Source of the DNA: Mesostigma viride
Lineage: Eukaryota > Streptophyta > Mesostigmatophyceae > Mesostigmatales > Mesostigmataceae
Reading direction: 5' to 3'
DNA length: 64,000 nt
Assembly (NCBI GenBank): GCA_009746045.1
Contig: RPFO01000131.1
Coordinates: forward strand, 1,284,966 to 1,348,965
The notes under the pieces are model-generated. The model searched no databases. It was given only the letters and a program-made list of their open reading frames with translations, and was not told the origin of the DNA. A program made the position numbers and the translations under genes. Of the stretch, positions 33,310 through 44,955 are shown piece by piece; the first letter of the stretch is position 1, and every line of letters begins with the position of its first letter.

Positions 33310-34520
33310 GCCACGTCACTAAGCTTTTCTAGTCTACACTACTGCTATAGAATCCCCATAGGCTGGGGTGGCTGGGGTGCATGGCTGGGGCGGCAGGCCG
33401 GGTCGCCTGCCAGGGCTTGTGGGCGACGTAGATGTCCTCCCCCCTCCAGTCGACCGGCTTCTCAGCCCTGCCGTCTGTCGGAGCTGGAGGTAGGTCGGCC
33501 ATAGCTCCCGTCAACGTTGTTGCTCGTCAATGTCAAGTCGTCATCTGCAGCGTGTATATAGGAGGTCCCGGCCCCCCAAGCCGCTTGCGACGCTTGAGGA
33601 ACTCCATCTTATCCGGCGCCATGCGGACCCCACGAGCGGGGAAGGCGCCGGGTCACCCCGCGCGGCTTGCTCTTACCAGCTAGTGAGAGCCATGGGGACA
33701 ATTTTGTTCGATCAAACGCCGTGGCAAGGGTCTCGGAGGTCTCGTCCGTCCTGCAGCTGGTCGTGAGTGCTTGACGATGACGTTAAGGCTGCGCTTGTCG
33801 AGCTCGGCCTCCTCGCGGAGGTCGAGCGTCTGCTGCTTGAGCTGGGCGGCGCCGGCGATGGCAGAGGTGGTGGTCGGGTGGTGTGGTTCATCAGCATGGC
33901 TGCCCAGGTCTGGGTGGGAGGTGCATCGCCGGCAGCGGGGCCAGCAGGGGCTGGCCGGGCCGGGCGAGCCGGTCCTTCACCGCCTGGGCCGGCAGCCGGT
34001 GATGCCAGGCTGCGGTGTTTTCCGGGCTGGCATTCGATGCATCATGGCGATGGCATTGTCCTGGAGGCGCTTCAGTTGATGGCGAGGAGCTGGGCAGTGA
34101 GGCCGGCGTCGGTGCCGTGGTGGCGGTCGAGGCGAGGAGCTTGGAGGTGGCGGTGGTGGTGGAGGACAGGAGGGGAGGCTCGGCAGCCAGCATGCCACCC
34201 ATGGCCGCCACATCTGCCTCGAGGGGTGTCACGTGCTGCTGGAGGGCCGGCCTCCTTGAGGATGGAGCGGATTTTGGAGGTGGATTAGAGGAAGTGGGGG
34301 CCGCCAGCTAGATCTCGGCGGCATGCAGAGCGCCCAAGGAGGGAGCAGAGGGCGATGAGCTGAAGGCGGGGGCGAGGGAGCGGGCTGCGCAGATCCGGCA
34401 TGGGCCCATGGCGGACGGGTGGTGGTCGGGTGGTGTACATGTGGTTCATCAGCATGGCTTGGAAGGTGTGGTGGCAATGACTTTTGGGAATGACCACGAA
34501 AATGGCTGACGGCGGCATGG
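33310..34520 (-). pseudogene. LINE ORF1 remnant (family 2), reversed
   Basis: Reading right to left, broken frames give a proline-rich start, a coiled-coil-like segment (VTPLEADVAAMGGMLAAEPP) and, near 33640-33330, MEFLKRRKRLG and VDWRGEDIYVAHKPW. The last parts align by eye with FLSRRKRLHDLTW and VYWRGGDLMINHKMW of family 1, so this is the ORF1 C-terminal domain of a related LINE. Several frameshifts disable it. About 530 bp of it (33890-34430) is repeated at 44956-45470. Confidence 0.5.
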
Positions 34521-37500
34521 CTGACGGCGGAGTTCAGATCTTTTGCGTCTGAGCCCCAAATTCGGTCAGACCACTTGCATTCGATGCGCTTTTTTGAGAC
34601 GCACATGCCAGTATAATCGGTTACGGCTGAAACGCAGTATTGCCAAAACCCTCGCCAAGCGCCTCGCCTGAGCCCAAGAAACCCTGCCACGATCGAAAAT
34701 GGAGCGAGTTCCTCCCCGGCGACCGACGATTCTCCCTCACCGTGTGGCAACACATCACCTAAAATCGGTCCGTCCGGTTACATGAGATCCTGGGAATTTT
34801 GGCGCGAACGCGTCGCGTTGAGGACGACGGGACCAGAAAAATTCCACCTCGCATGGCTGTCGACCCTATGTCCGCCGGAATATCAGTCAAAAGTCAATTA
34901 TGCATGTTAAGTCGCTGCGATGGATGCAAACGACGCGTAAACTCTCCTGCTTTGCGATGATGCATGGTAGATATTATTCGCGTATGTTCATGCGTCAAAA
35001 TAATTCGCAAACTGAGACGCTGATTTTTTGTGTCGGCCAGATCTGGAATTGGCAGCGAAAATGCATGTTTATTAATTGTGGGGGAAACTTTTTTGTTGGA
35101 AGCTCACAATTCCCAAAAGGTGGAATCCGAATGGGCTTCAAGTCTACTTTCACGAGCGCTAATCAGTTTTTCGAGAAACGAATCACATTTTCCAGGCTGT
35201 CGCATTACCTGCCGGCAGGTCAGATTTTGCTGTTTTCAGTGACGTTTACGACCGTCCTTGCTTGATGCGTTTCTTCCTTTTTTTCGGCTCACGGCATGGC
35301 GGGGCTTGTTCCAACATGCCTGCGGAGGTGTAAGCTGTGTAGCCATGATTTAAAAGTCACATATTGCTCTCGCGCCACCATCTGTTACTGCTCGACACTG
35401 CAAGAAACACTGGTTGCCTGCTCGCAACGCAAGCACAAGCACGACAACGGTGCCCTAATCCACATCCAGGCGTGTATTTCCGAGAAAAACTTCAGGCTTT
35501 TGTCGCGGCATACCTTCGGTGTTCCAAGCCGTTCACCGCTCCCCGAAATAGTCTTATGACTCGCTTTTATAGCATTGTGGGTTCGCGTCCGCCATCTCCG
35601 CCGGGTGCTGACACGAGATGTTCGCGCTGAACCTGGACTGCAAGGTCGCCCGCTACCGGTTAGCTGTACGTATTTAGCAAGCTCTGGATGATATTGTCAT
35701 GGTTTTGGTGCAGGAAGGTGCTGTGGGGGGGTCTATCTCACCTCTTTACCTAGCTTTCCTCCTCCTAGCTTGACAGCTAAGTTTGCATCAGGAAGTCATG
35801 CTTGTTGACAAAGCTCGATGGATATAAACCTTGGGATGTGCTGTGAAGGTGTTAGCATGCTTGCTTGAAGAATTGAATGCGTATTTGTGCAAGCCATGGA
35901 CATTTTTTATTAAGGGCAGTAGGTAGCAGCCACGTTCTTATTCAATTGTGTCAGGACGTCTATGTTGCCTTTACTGCACTCTGTCCTAGAGGAGTTTGAT
36001 GCCACTGTAGATGACTATGACCAGTGGGGTGGTGAGGATGGGCCGGTGTGCTGGGGTGAGCCTGAAGGGCACCTTGGATCACGTGACCCTTAGGCAATCA
36101 TGCCAGGCTGTGCAGTTTATGGCTTGTGATGTATGGATGCAGCGGGTGAGGCAGGTTGTCGTTGCCGTGGCCTGTGTTAGTGAACTCTATCATCTTTTAA
36201 CTTACCCAAAGCCCCCCTAGACCTAAACTGCCTCGCCTTCTTTGAGGGGTTGCCTTCTTTGAGGAGTGCCATGTCTTGAAAGGTTTGTTGGGGCCCTGGC
36301 ATTTCAGAGTAGGTTGAGGTGGAGAGGGGTGGCACACTGCTAGGTGATGGCAGGGCCATCCATGTGATGCACCTTACGTTGGGATGGGGACCATGCATTT
36401 GTTCTTGTTGCTAGCATGGGCAGGGTGAGCGGCTGGGAGTAAGGTGTAAGTGCTACTTGCGCCACTGTCCGAAAGGGGAGCTCCATGCGGTGGGCAAACA
36501 GCGTTGCAAGCGTACACTTAACACAAATGTGGTCTGATGCACTCAGCTGACCTGCCATTTCTCTTGATGCACCAAACCACACTAAAGGCTTGATATAGCC
36601 GGTAGGAAATGCATGTGCATGCAGTGTCAAAAGCAGAGAGGGACACTGTTAGCACATGAGTGTGATTGTAAACCGATGAGTGTGAGCCTCCCCGTGCCAT
36701 CCCATGCATTTTACACCTATTTTTGGCAAGCCCCCATCATGCCGCAGTTATGCACCGCCTATGCAAGGGGGATGAATAGACAGTTCTAGGTGTGTTGAGG
36801 GATGAGATAAGGGTAAACATGAGGAGCCATGCAGGCTAAAACGGAAGGGCGATGTCAACAGTGTGTTTGCCCAGATTTTGATGTCAGGAGGGGCTGAAAG
36901 ATCAGTGGCCACGATAAACCTAGGTGGATTACATGAGAGATGACACGACCATGAGAGGGTGGTAGATGAGTTCAACTGAGAAGAGCTAGCATTACATGCA
37001 CAGATTCTTAATGACCTATGGACTGTCCAAGGGTTGGAGTTCAGTGCACGTTCCAAAGACTATGATGAGCATGACGATGATGGCAAGGGGGCGGGGGGGC
37101 GCAATTAGGACAGGCACTGATGCAGAATTATGTTGTACAGCAGCTAGGTGCTGAGCTCAATTGAATAGCAGCCCAAGCCACTGCTGTCCTTGATTGCGCT
37201 TTGTATTTCCATGTAGCAGAGAGGCACCTGGCAGATATATATTTGGATTAGCTGCTATAAGACACGCACAGCAGGGGTGCCCAGCAGAGTGGGCCAAGTA
37301 CTGCAAAGGAGATTGTGTGTGCTGCCGAGCGGGGCCCGTTTAGAAAAGAGACTGGTCAGCCGACAGGCACGACTGGTCAGCCAAGCTCCCCTTCTTGAGG
37401 CTTGTAGGCACTATGGTGCTTGTTCCGAATGCCAGCATCTACTGTGATTGATGGTGATTTTATCCCTTGATGATCGCTTTTTTAGTCTGTGTTGGCTAAT

Positions 37501-38150
37501 GTATCCAGCCCCAGTGGCATGTATATGAATCCCATGACAGCCATGACGATAATTGAGTGAAGAATGCAAAGTTTTCCAAGACAATGGCGCAGAATATGGA
37601 GTATTTTTGCAAAAATCGCTCTATTTCTGCTTGCATCCGTCACTTTTAGTGGGCCGGCAGTGGTCCTAATATGTCCAACTTGTGTTCTAGTGTAAATTCA
37701 AGTATTGTGCTATTAATGTGACGAATTCTGGCATGATTGGGCCGCATATGTGCTGGCAGGGGCTTCATAAGTTTGAAAATAATGCACTAAAACGGTGTTT
37801 TGGCTCATGTATGCCAGAATTATAGCACATAGTTTGGTCCTACATTGCATACTTAAGGGCGGTTTTTGTCTTTGGATATAAATTAATAAGCATGACCATT
37901 TCCAGCTGAATTGGACTACATTTACTACTTGCGTGTGGCTGCTATGCCTCCTTATGCCTGGAAAACATCGTTTTTTGCACTTTTCCACGTCACGGTTTGA
38001 TGCTAAAAATAGGTCAGTTGGCCCCCCAATTTATGTGATGTGAACAGGGTCCTAGGGGGACCTTAAGTCCAGAAAGGCACCCCGATCTGACTATATGTGT
38101 GGGAGATATGACCCCATGTAACAAAAAAGGCCGTTTTTAGGTGATGTGAG
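34521..38150. other. Unassigned region between LINE remnants
   Basis: No gene is supported over 3.6 kb. One exon-like stretch stands out: after TCTGTCCTAG (ending 35989) the plus strand encodes EFDATVDDYDQWGGEDGPVC, then WGEPEGHLGSRDP and a TAG at 36091-36093. It is acidic and non-repetitive, as in a true terminal exon, but no partner exon was found. An E2F-like sequence TTTTGGCGCGAA sits at 34797-34808 without a neighbouring gene. The rest is moderately AT-rich with short frames only. Confidence 0.3.
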
Positions 38151-38159
38151 AGTTGTCGC

Positions 38160-39404
38160 CGCCGCCAATGCATTGAGGTTCTCCAGTTCCTCGAACAGGA
38201 GCGGAAGCTCTTCGTGCCCAGGAAGGGGGCGGCTATCGACTACAATGGAGACATGTCCTGGCTCTATGCTTTGAACGAAGTACAACAACGCCTGATTATC
38301 TTGACCAGCCAATTCCAGATCCGCCTCGGCGACATCACCAGAACGCTCCGCACCCCAGCCCCCGCACAGCCGGCAGCCCCATCGGCTTCCTCCCTCGGCA
38401 AGGATGACATCCGCGCAGTGCTGGAGGAGCACGTCACCTGGCCGCTGGCCGAGCAGCTGACATCGCTGAACACCACGCTCAACAAGGTCGAGGCCCGGGT
38501 CTCCAACGTGGAAACCAAGGTCGTCCACAAGCTACAACCCCAGTTCACGGCGCTACACACCACGGCGCAGGCTTCGGAAACGCATGCTGCACTTGTCTCT
38601 CGCCTTAACCAGGTGGAGGGCAAGTGTGGCGTGCTCCTGAAGAAGCTTGAGGCCATCACCGCCCACACCGAGGCCCTGGCCACACAGGTCCCCAAGATAG
38701 CGGAGCAGACGGCCACCATTGCATCCCAGCCACCCCGGCAGGATGCTGGCGACCTCCCGCCGCTCTCCTATGCGGACCTGCTGCGGTCAGCGACCGCCTC
38801 CACCACCGACGCCATCGCCACAAAGCTCCAGGAGCTGGAGGACCACCGCCGCCCAGCAACGGGAGGTCACCGACCGCGCTCGCCGCGAGTGCCGAGTGGT
38901 GCTACGTCGCTTCCCCCAGAAGCCAGGTGAGTCACGTCAACCTCTCTTGCTGACGAGCTCAAGAACCAGCTTCTTACCCTCATGGGCCTGGTAGGTGAGG
39001 TAGAACTGCGTGGGTGCCACCGCCTTCCCCACTCACGGGACAAGGCGGCCCCCCCACCAGTCCTACTCACCTTCCCCTCCCCTGAGGATAAGCAGCGGTT
39101 CCTCTCTCGTCGCAAGCGGTTGCACGACCTCACCTGGACGCTGGATGACGACCTCACCCCCGCTCAGCAACAGCAGCGACGCGACCTGTGGCCGGAATAC
39201 CTCCGCCATAAGCAGGACCCCAAGAAGCCCAAGGTGTACTGGAGGGGCGGGGACCTGATGATCAACCACAAGATGTGGACGCCCCCAGCGGGCTAGAATA
39301 GCAATAGCCCTAGCTTGTAACCATTGGCGTCACTGCCGCTAAGGCAGCCATGCCTAGAATGTTGCCTAGCTGTGCCAACACACCTAGTCACGTGCCGCCA
39401 ACGG
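38160..39404 (+). pseudogene. LINE ORF1 (family 1), copy A, left part
   Basis: 5'-truncated copy. The frame opens with IEVLQFLEQERKLF and continues through a heptad-rich region (VLEEHVTWPLAEQLTSLNTT, VEARVSNVETKVVHKLQ). It shifts frame near 38850 (QQREVTDRARRECRVVLRRF) and again after PQKPGE. The C-terminal domain (LTFPSPEDKQRFLSRRKRLH, LTPAQQQQRRDLWPEY, VYWRGGDLMINHKMW) ends at 39296. This matches the L1-type ORF1 plan: coiled coil, then a nucleic-acid-binding C-terminal domain. The 3' UTR starts after the stop and is cut at about 39404 by a hAT element; it resumes at 42775. Confidence 0.65.
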
Positions 39405-39938
39405 CACGTGACTAGCTGGCCAAGCCGTGTTGGTCCGTACGGCAACTCGGGTATGAAAGTACGCCGTATTGTACGGTACCGACGCTTTCGACCGCGTACG
39501 CCGTACGATTTTCGCTGTTTTTCACTTTGGACTTAGCCGATTTCGGAGGTCGCGGAGGGCGGGGGGGCAGGTGTCACGCGAGATGGAGGCCCAGGAACCT
39601 GTCCGCGGTGCTGAGATAGCAGAAATTGCAGCGAGTGCATAGCTACTCCCTAGTTACTACGCGCGTGACAGTGCACCTTTTTCCTTTTTGACAGGATTTT
39701 TTATTGCGTGGGAGAAAAGCTGTAAGGGGACAGCCTGGCAGAATCATAAGCGTGCAGTTCTAGAAGGACGCAATTAAAGTAGAAGGACGCGGAAAATGGA
39801 CGAGGAAAATGGACGATGAAAATGGAGGGTGGTGCGACGGTTCATGCATTGTGCACCAGGCAATCACCTACTAAGATGCGACCATGGCGCTGCGTAGAGC
39901 CCCAAACGACAGAAAAGTAGAGGAGTATCAATACCTCC

Positions 39939-40322
39939 ATGCATCTGATTGACGAGGTGGAAAAGACCGTTCATGGGGAAGAGGTGGTAGTCGGCCAGAG
40001 GTGGGCGTGCAAGCTGTGCGATTACAAGTTCGGCAGGCCTGGCAGCTTTAGCAAGGATCGCGCTGTCGGCCATCTCGGCCACATCCCCAACAAGGGAGCC
40101 GCGTTTTGCAAGGAGTCCGGGAATGTAGAAGGCCTGATCGGGAGGCTTCAGGCGGCTGAGGCAGCCCCGTTGGAAAGGAGAGAGCTGAGGGCAGCGCTCG
40201 GTGCCCGCGTTGCCAAGGCCCTTCTGCCTGCCGCTGCCCCGGGTGCTGGCCCTTGTGGCTCTGGCAAGGCAGTGCAGAAGACGATTCCACAGTGCTTTTC
40301 CAGGCATATCCTTGGCAGTTGA
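39939..40322 (+). pseudogene. hAT transposase N-terminal fragment with BED zinc finger
   Basis: The open frame encodes 127 residues. Residues 22-57 form a BED-type finger as in hAT transposases: aromatic W22, C24-x2-C27, then H45 and C57 in VGHLGHIPNKGAAFC. The BED finger binds transposon ends. The frame runs on through an Ala-rich helix-like region to KAVQKTIPQCFS and a stop. No RNase-H-like catalytic domain or hAT dimerisation domain follows; if it existed, a downstream exon has been lost or displaced by the 1.7-kb piggyBac-like insertion. The start Met is the first in frame. The finger makes the family assignment fairly sure. Confidence 0.55.
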
Positions 40323-40326
40323 CAGC

Positions 40327-40350
40327 GTTATCTGGGCATGCCCAGATAAC
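40327..40350. repeat. Perfect 24-bp palindrome
   Basis: TTATCTGGGCATGCCCAGATAA with one further paired base on each side is a perfect inverted repeat without a spacer. It lies just after the hAT transposase fragment stop. It could be a recognition site of the element or a structural site; nothing else in the window matches it closely. Confidence 0.8.
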
Positions 40351-40819
40351 TGCAGTTTGCCATATACTTTTCTCAGGAATGCCCTGGCAGTTGACGGTGT
40401 GTTTTCTGGGCTACTTGCCACTTCGTATTTACTTTTTCGGGCATTTCCTTGGCAGTTTATTGTGTGGTTCATTCTGCATGGGTTGATTGCCATTTTATTT
40501 TTCGAATTTCAGGGATTCATGGCATGCACTTGTTGTCATTGTGCAGCAAAGCTGCCGACTGTAGTGCTATCACATCCACTGCATCAACTAGGCAGAGATC
40601 TGGGTGCATTATACCATATTCAATAATGCATTATATTGAGTTGATGGCATTCATGCAAATTTTGTAAAGGCTGATGCATTATAATAAAAGGGTATTATAA
40701 TAAAAGAGACCGGGTCAATAATTTGCATGACCACAATAAACACATGTACTTGAAGGATGTATTGCAATGTAAATCCAAGTGTGGCAGGTGGCAAGTCACT
40801 GCCACTATATGTTCATTAA

Positions 40820-42519
40820 CCCCTAAATGGTCTGGCTGCCGATTTTCCGCCTAAAACTGAGTTACAGCCGACACGTCGGCCCCTTCTCGGGGGACCAAAT
40901 GCCGCGAAAACTATTGAGAATTAGGAAACGTTTAGCTGAGAAGATCGAAAGTTTATAATTTTCCTCACAGCATGGTACTATGGTTTGCATACTTCTGACA
41001 AAGTTATAGAGGTGTTCTGGCCGGTCAAAGTACAAGGGGTCAGGGTACTTTTTCACGTACAACGTGCATTCCGGAAAACGACGACCTGGCCATGGCGGCT
41101 TGCGCCCACGCATGGCATTTACGTTTCCGTTCGAATTTTCTGACCAAACTCAGGGAATTGATTTTATACGTCCTAAAGACGATACAGGCCAATTTTTGGT
41201 TCGCGGGAATGCCATTTGATAGGTGTCGGCAGCGTTCTTGCTGGAAAAAACTGCGATCAGGCCGGACGATAGAAACGTTGACAGCAATACCTTTCCGGCG
41301 TATTTTAAAGGATACATCGGTTTCTTTTTACTTTTTATGATGATTTTTAGTCGTAAACGTGCAAGGGTGGCCAGAAATCGTCGAATCTAGCGACCATGCT
41401 GCACAACTTTGGTGTGCCGAAATGCGCCATTTTGCGGCCACCGCCTGGGCCAAGGTAATGCCAGCCATGCCAGGTAAAGCTGAGTTATCGTTTTCTTGTC
41501 GATGTTTGACGTTTATATATACGTTCTAGCTTGTGTAGCACATTCTTTTTGTATTATTCATGCTCTTTCTTGACCATGGCCTGGCCCCTTCCTAAAACAC
41601 CATTCTTAGATGCTTCCCTCAGTCAGTTGACCTGCCATAGTGTGATGGTGATAAGTTTTAGAGGCTGTATGGGTTTGAATACCTCCATATATGTTTGTTA
41701 TACATTTCCCACACACATATTGCATGAGTGTGAGGCAGTTGGCTGGTCTCTGTGGCATCATCAACCATGTACCCGGTGAGTGGAAGCTTCCCATTGTCAG
41801 CATGTGCCACCAGGTGTGCTGGCCATCACCTGGCAGGCTATAGCAGCTTAGGCCTAGTTTATCCTTGCTAGGGCAAGCTGAAATAGGCTTAAAATCACTA
41901 GTTTGTTTGTGGCTGCCTCCTAGAATGCGTGCCTTGCGTAGGGTATCCGTACCACGTTACCTACGTGCATGGACAAGGTGGCACCTGCACATAGGTGCCA
42001 TGTAAGGGCAGTGTGATGATGCAGTTATGTTTCCCCATCATTGTGGAAGGGAAATGTATTGTGTGGCATGGTTGGGGGACATTTTTAGTAGGTATTAGTA
42101 GGTAGTATGCCCACCCCTACCCCCTTGGTTGCTTTTTACCAACGGTACCCCTATGGGCTGTACTGGGTGTAACTGCTGGTATACCCACCCAAATGATGAC
42201 CCCAATGGCTCAAACTGTTCAGCAACTAATTGTTTATCATCCCTGAAGTGGTAGGTGCCTAGCTCTTACAACATAATTCAAAATGCACATTCTACCAAAA
42301 ATGAAAACGCTCGTCTTGACCCCCCTGACTTTGACGGCAGTTATACATGGCCTACCCTGCATATATGTAAGGTTGTGATATACCAACCCGAAGGGCAACT
42401 CATGGACATGCTTGGCCCCCAAGGACAGCCATTGGATATGGGTGGGTTGGATGGCATCTGGTTTGCAAAATTGTGAAGTTACAGCCGATGCATCGGCAGT
42501 ATTTCTGCCCATTTAGGGG
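40820..42519. mobile_element. piggyBac-like element, non-autonomous, nested in the hAT
   Basis: The element is 1700 bp flanked by TTAA on both sides (40816-40819, 42520-42523), the piggyBac target. Inverted ends begin CCCCTAAATGG, resembling the CCC start of piggyBac ends. Just inside each end is TTACAGCCGA followed by TCGGC; on the right this forms the perfect palindrome GCCGATGCATCGGC. Four bases outside TTAA (TTCA/TGAA) also match in inverted orientation, so the true boundary could lie slightly further out. No transposase frame is seen in 40860-42480. Position within the hAT shows it inserted later. Confidence 0.6.
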
Positions 42520-42774
42520 TTAATGAATAGCATAGAATAATTATATAGTAGTAACATTTGTTGGATGCAGGGTCACACATCCTTGGAATACCCCGTACTT
42601 TTCAGCATTCACCTCAAAAATACCCCGTACTTCTTAACTACAACTTGAAAAATACCCGTACTGCCGTACTGCGTATTTTTTCCCGTATTTTTTACCCCTC
42701 CTGAAAATACCCGTACTTTTGCAGTACGCGCGGGTTTTACCGAATACCCCGTACTGCCGTACAGACCAACACGG

Positions 42775-43095
42775 GCCAACGCACGGTACACAACCAGCCA
42801 TAGCCTTAGCCTAGTCCTAGTACAGCCATGCTACGCCCTGGCTATGTTCAGATTACTTGCCCACGCTCCTTGCTATGACATGCTCACATGGGTCTTATTG
42901 CACCCACAGTTTGCCGGATCGTTAGCCTGTCCTTTTAGCTAGCCGCGCCCGATTGCAGCTGTGGCATGCCTTTGGCATGAAGGAGACTGGGGGTCTCTGC
43001 CCTTTCTCCTGTAGTGCACACACAGGGATTAAAAGCACTTCGGTGCTCCGTGACTCCCCAACGGGAGCACGAGTTTAATTCATTAATTAATTAAT
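42775..43095 (+). mobile_element. LINE copy A, 3' UTR and TTAA tail
   Basis: Continues LINE copy A after the hAT insertion. It matches the 3' UTR of copy B (44620-44955) closely, including CTTGCTATGA, TTTGCCGGATCGTTAGC and GACTCCCCAACGGGAGCACG, and ends in a TTAATTCATTAATTAATTAA tail. Copy B starts directly after it. Confidence 0.75.
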
Positions 43096-44955
43096 TGCCA
43101 AAGTTACGCACGTGACAAGCAGCTATGACGGCCCCAAAAGCAAAACGAGGTTTGGAAAAGGAGCTTGCCGGCTCCGAACCGAACCCACTCGCCATCGTCC
43201 TCAGTGGCCCAGCCTTCTGGGCCCGCCAACCCACCGCCAGCAAACCCATCGCCAAGCGCCTCGCCAGAGCCCAAGAAACCCTGCTACGCCCACAAATGGC
43301 GACAGCTATTTGAGTACCTACCAAATGACGACCGCTTTTCTTTCAGCAAATGGATGCAACTGTCCAAGGCAGAATGCGTCGAAATAGTGCGTTTCTTAGC
43401 ACAGGAACGCAAGCTCCATGGGCCGCCTATGCGCCCATCCACGCCGAGAACGTGGAGAGGTTCCTCACCCTGCCAGCATACGACCACCGCCTCGCCATAA
43501 TGTGCAGCTTCTACCAGCTACCTATCGACAAAATCGCCGCCAAGATCCGCACCCCTGCCCAGCCTGCGCGGCCGACAGCCACATCGGCTTCCTCCCTCTG
43601 CAAGGACGACATCCGAGCAGTGCTGGAGGAGCACGTGACCTGGCCGTTGGCCGAGAAGCTGACCTCGCTGAACACGACGCTCAACACGGTGGAGGCCCGG
43701 GTCTCCAATGTGGAAACCAAGGTCGTCCACAAGCTCCAGCCCCAGTTCACGACGCTGCACTGACACCGCGGCACAGGCATCGGAAACGCACGCTGCACTT
43801 GTCTCTCGCCTAGCTTAATTAACCAGGTGGAGGGCAAGTGCGGCGTGCTCATGAAGAAGCTTGAAGCCATCACCGCCCACACCGAGGCCCTGGCCTCACA
43901 GGTCCCCAAGATAGCGGAGCAGACGGCCACCATCGCATCCCAGCCACCCCGGCTGGAAGCTGGTGACCTCCCGCCGCTCTCCTATGCGGACCTGCTGCGG
44001 ACAGCGACCGCCTCCACCACCGACGCCATCGCTACGAAGCTCCAGGAGCTTGAAGACCTTCGCCAGGCTCAACAACGGGAGGCCACCGACCGCGCCCGCC
44101 GCGACTGCCGGGTGGTGCTGCGTCGCTTCCCCCAGAAGCCAGGTGAGTCACGTCAACCTCCCTTGCCGACGAGCTTAAGGACCAGCTCCTTACCCTCATG
44201 GGCCTGGTAGGTGAGGTAGAACTGCGTGGGTGCCACCGCCTTCCCCACTCACGGGACAAGGCGGAGCTCCCCCACCAGTCCTTCTCACCTTCCCCTCCCG
44301 TGAGGACAAGCAGCGGTTCCTCTCTCGTCGCAAGCGGTTGCACGACCTCACCTGGACGCTGGACGACGACCTGACCCCCGCTCAGCAGCAGCAGCGACGT
44401 GACCTGTGGCCTGAATACCTCCGCCACAAGCAGGACCCCCAGAAGCCCAAGGTGTACTGGCGGGGCGGGGACCTGATGATCAACCACAAGATGTGGACGC
44501 CCCCAGCGGGCTAGACTAGAATAGCCCTAGCTTGACTTCATTGGTAGTCACTGTTGCCATGGCAGCCATGCTTAGAATGTTTGCATGCCTAGCTGTGCCA
44601 CCATACGTAGTCACGTGCACCGCTCACGCACTGTACACAACCATGCAGCCACAGCCTTAGCTTAGTCTTTGTACAGCCATGCTACGTCATGGCCTCGATC
44701 AGATTACTTGCCCACGCTCCTTGCTATGATATGCTCACATGGGTCTTATTGCACCCACAGTTTGCCGGATCGTTAGCATGTCTTTTAGCTAGCGCGCCCG
44801 AATGCAGCTGTGGCATGCATGCCTTCAATGGCATGAAGGAGACTGGGGGTCTCTGCCCTTTCTCCTGTTGTGCACACACAGGGATTAAAAGCACTTCGGT
44901 GCATGCTCCGTGACTCCCCAACGGGAGCACGAGTTTAATTAATTAATTAATTAAT
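43096..44955 (+). mobile_element. ORF1-only LINE derivative (copy B)
   Basis: A head-to-tail neighbour of copy A. A 5' part with MTAPKAKRGLEKEL (43125) leads into broken ORF1 frames (43165-44514), ending with KVYWRGGDLMINHKMWTPPAG. The 3' UTR follows at once and ends in a TTAA microsatellite tail at 44934-44955. No reverse transcriptase lies between ORF1 and the 3' UTR. This layout is like the mammalian HAL1 derivatives of L1, which kept ORF1 and lost ORF2 and needed enzyme supplied from elsewhere. ORF1 carries several frameshifts and a stop near 43760; an 8-bp insertion AGCTTAAT-like sequence sits near 43813. Confidence 0.6.

Larger units (their letters stand above)
39405..42774 (+). mobile_element. 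hAT-family transposon with BED-finger exon, inserted in LINE copy A
   Basis: Terminal repeats CCGTGTTGGTCCGTACGGCA (39425-39444) and its complement with one mismatch (42755-42774) bound the element. The flanks share GCCAACG (39397-39403 and 42775-42781), a probable 7-8-bp target duplication. Between the left duplication and the left terminal repeat are 20 extra bases, largely an inverted copy of the flank. Subterminal GTACG/CGTAC repeats lie at both ends (39435-39505, 42590-42760). It carries a transposase exon at 39939 and a nested piggyBac-like element (40820-42519). Most of the transposase, including the catalytic domain, was not found, so it is probably inactive. Confidence 0.65.

Noticed and set aside
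34797-34808. E2F-like site TTTTGGCGCGAA
   Set aside because: No gene start is supported nearby, so a regulatory role cannot be argued.
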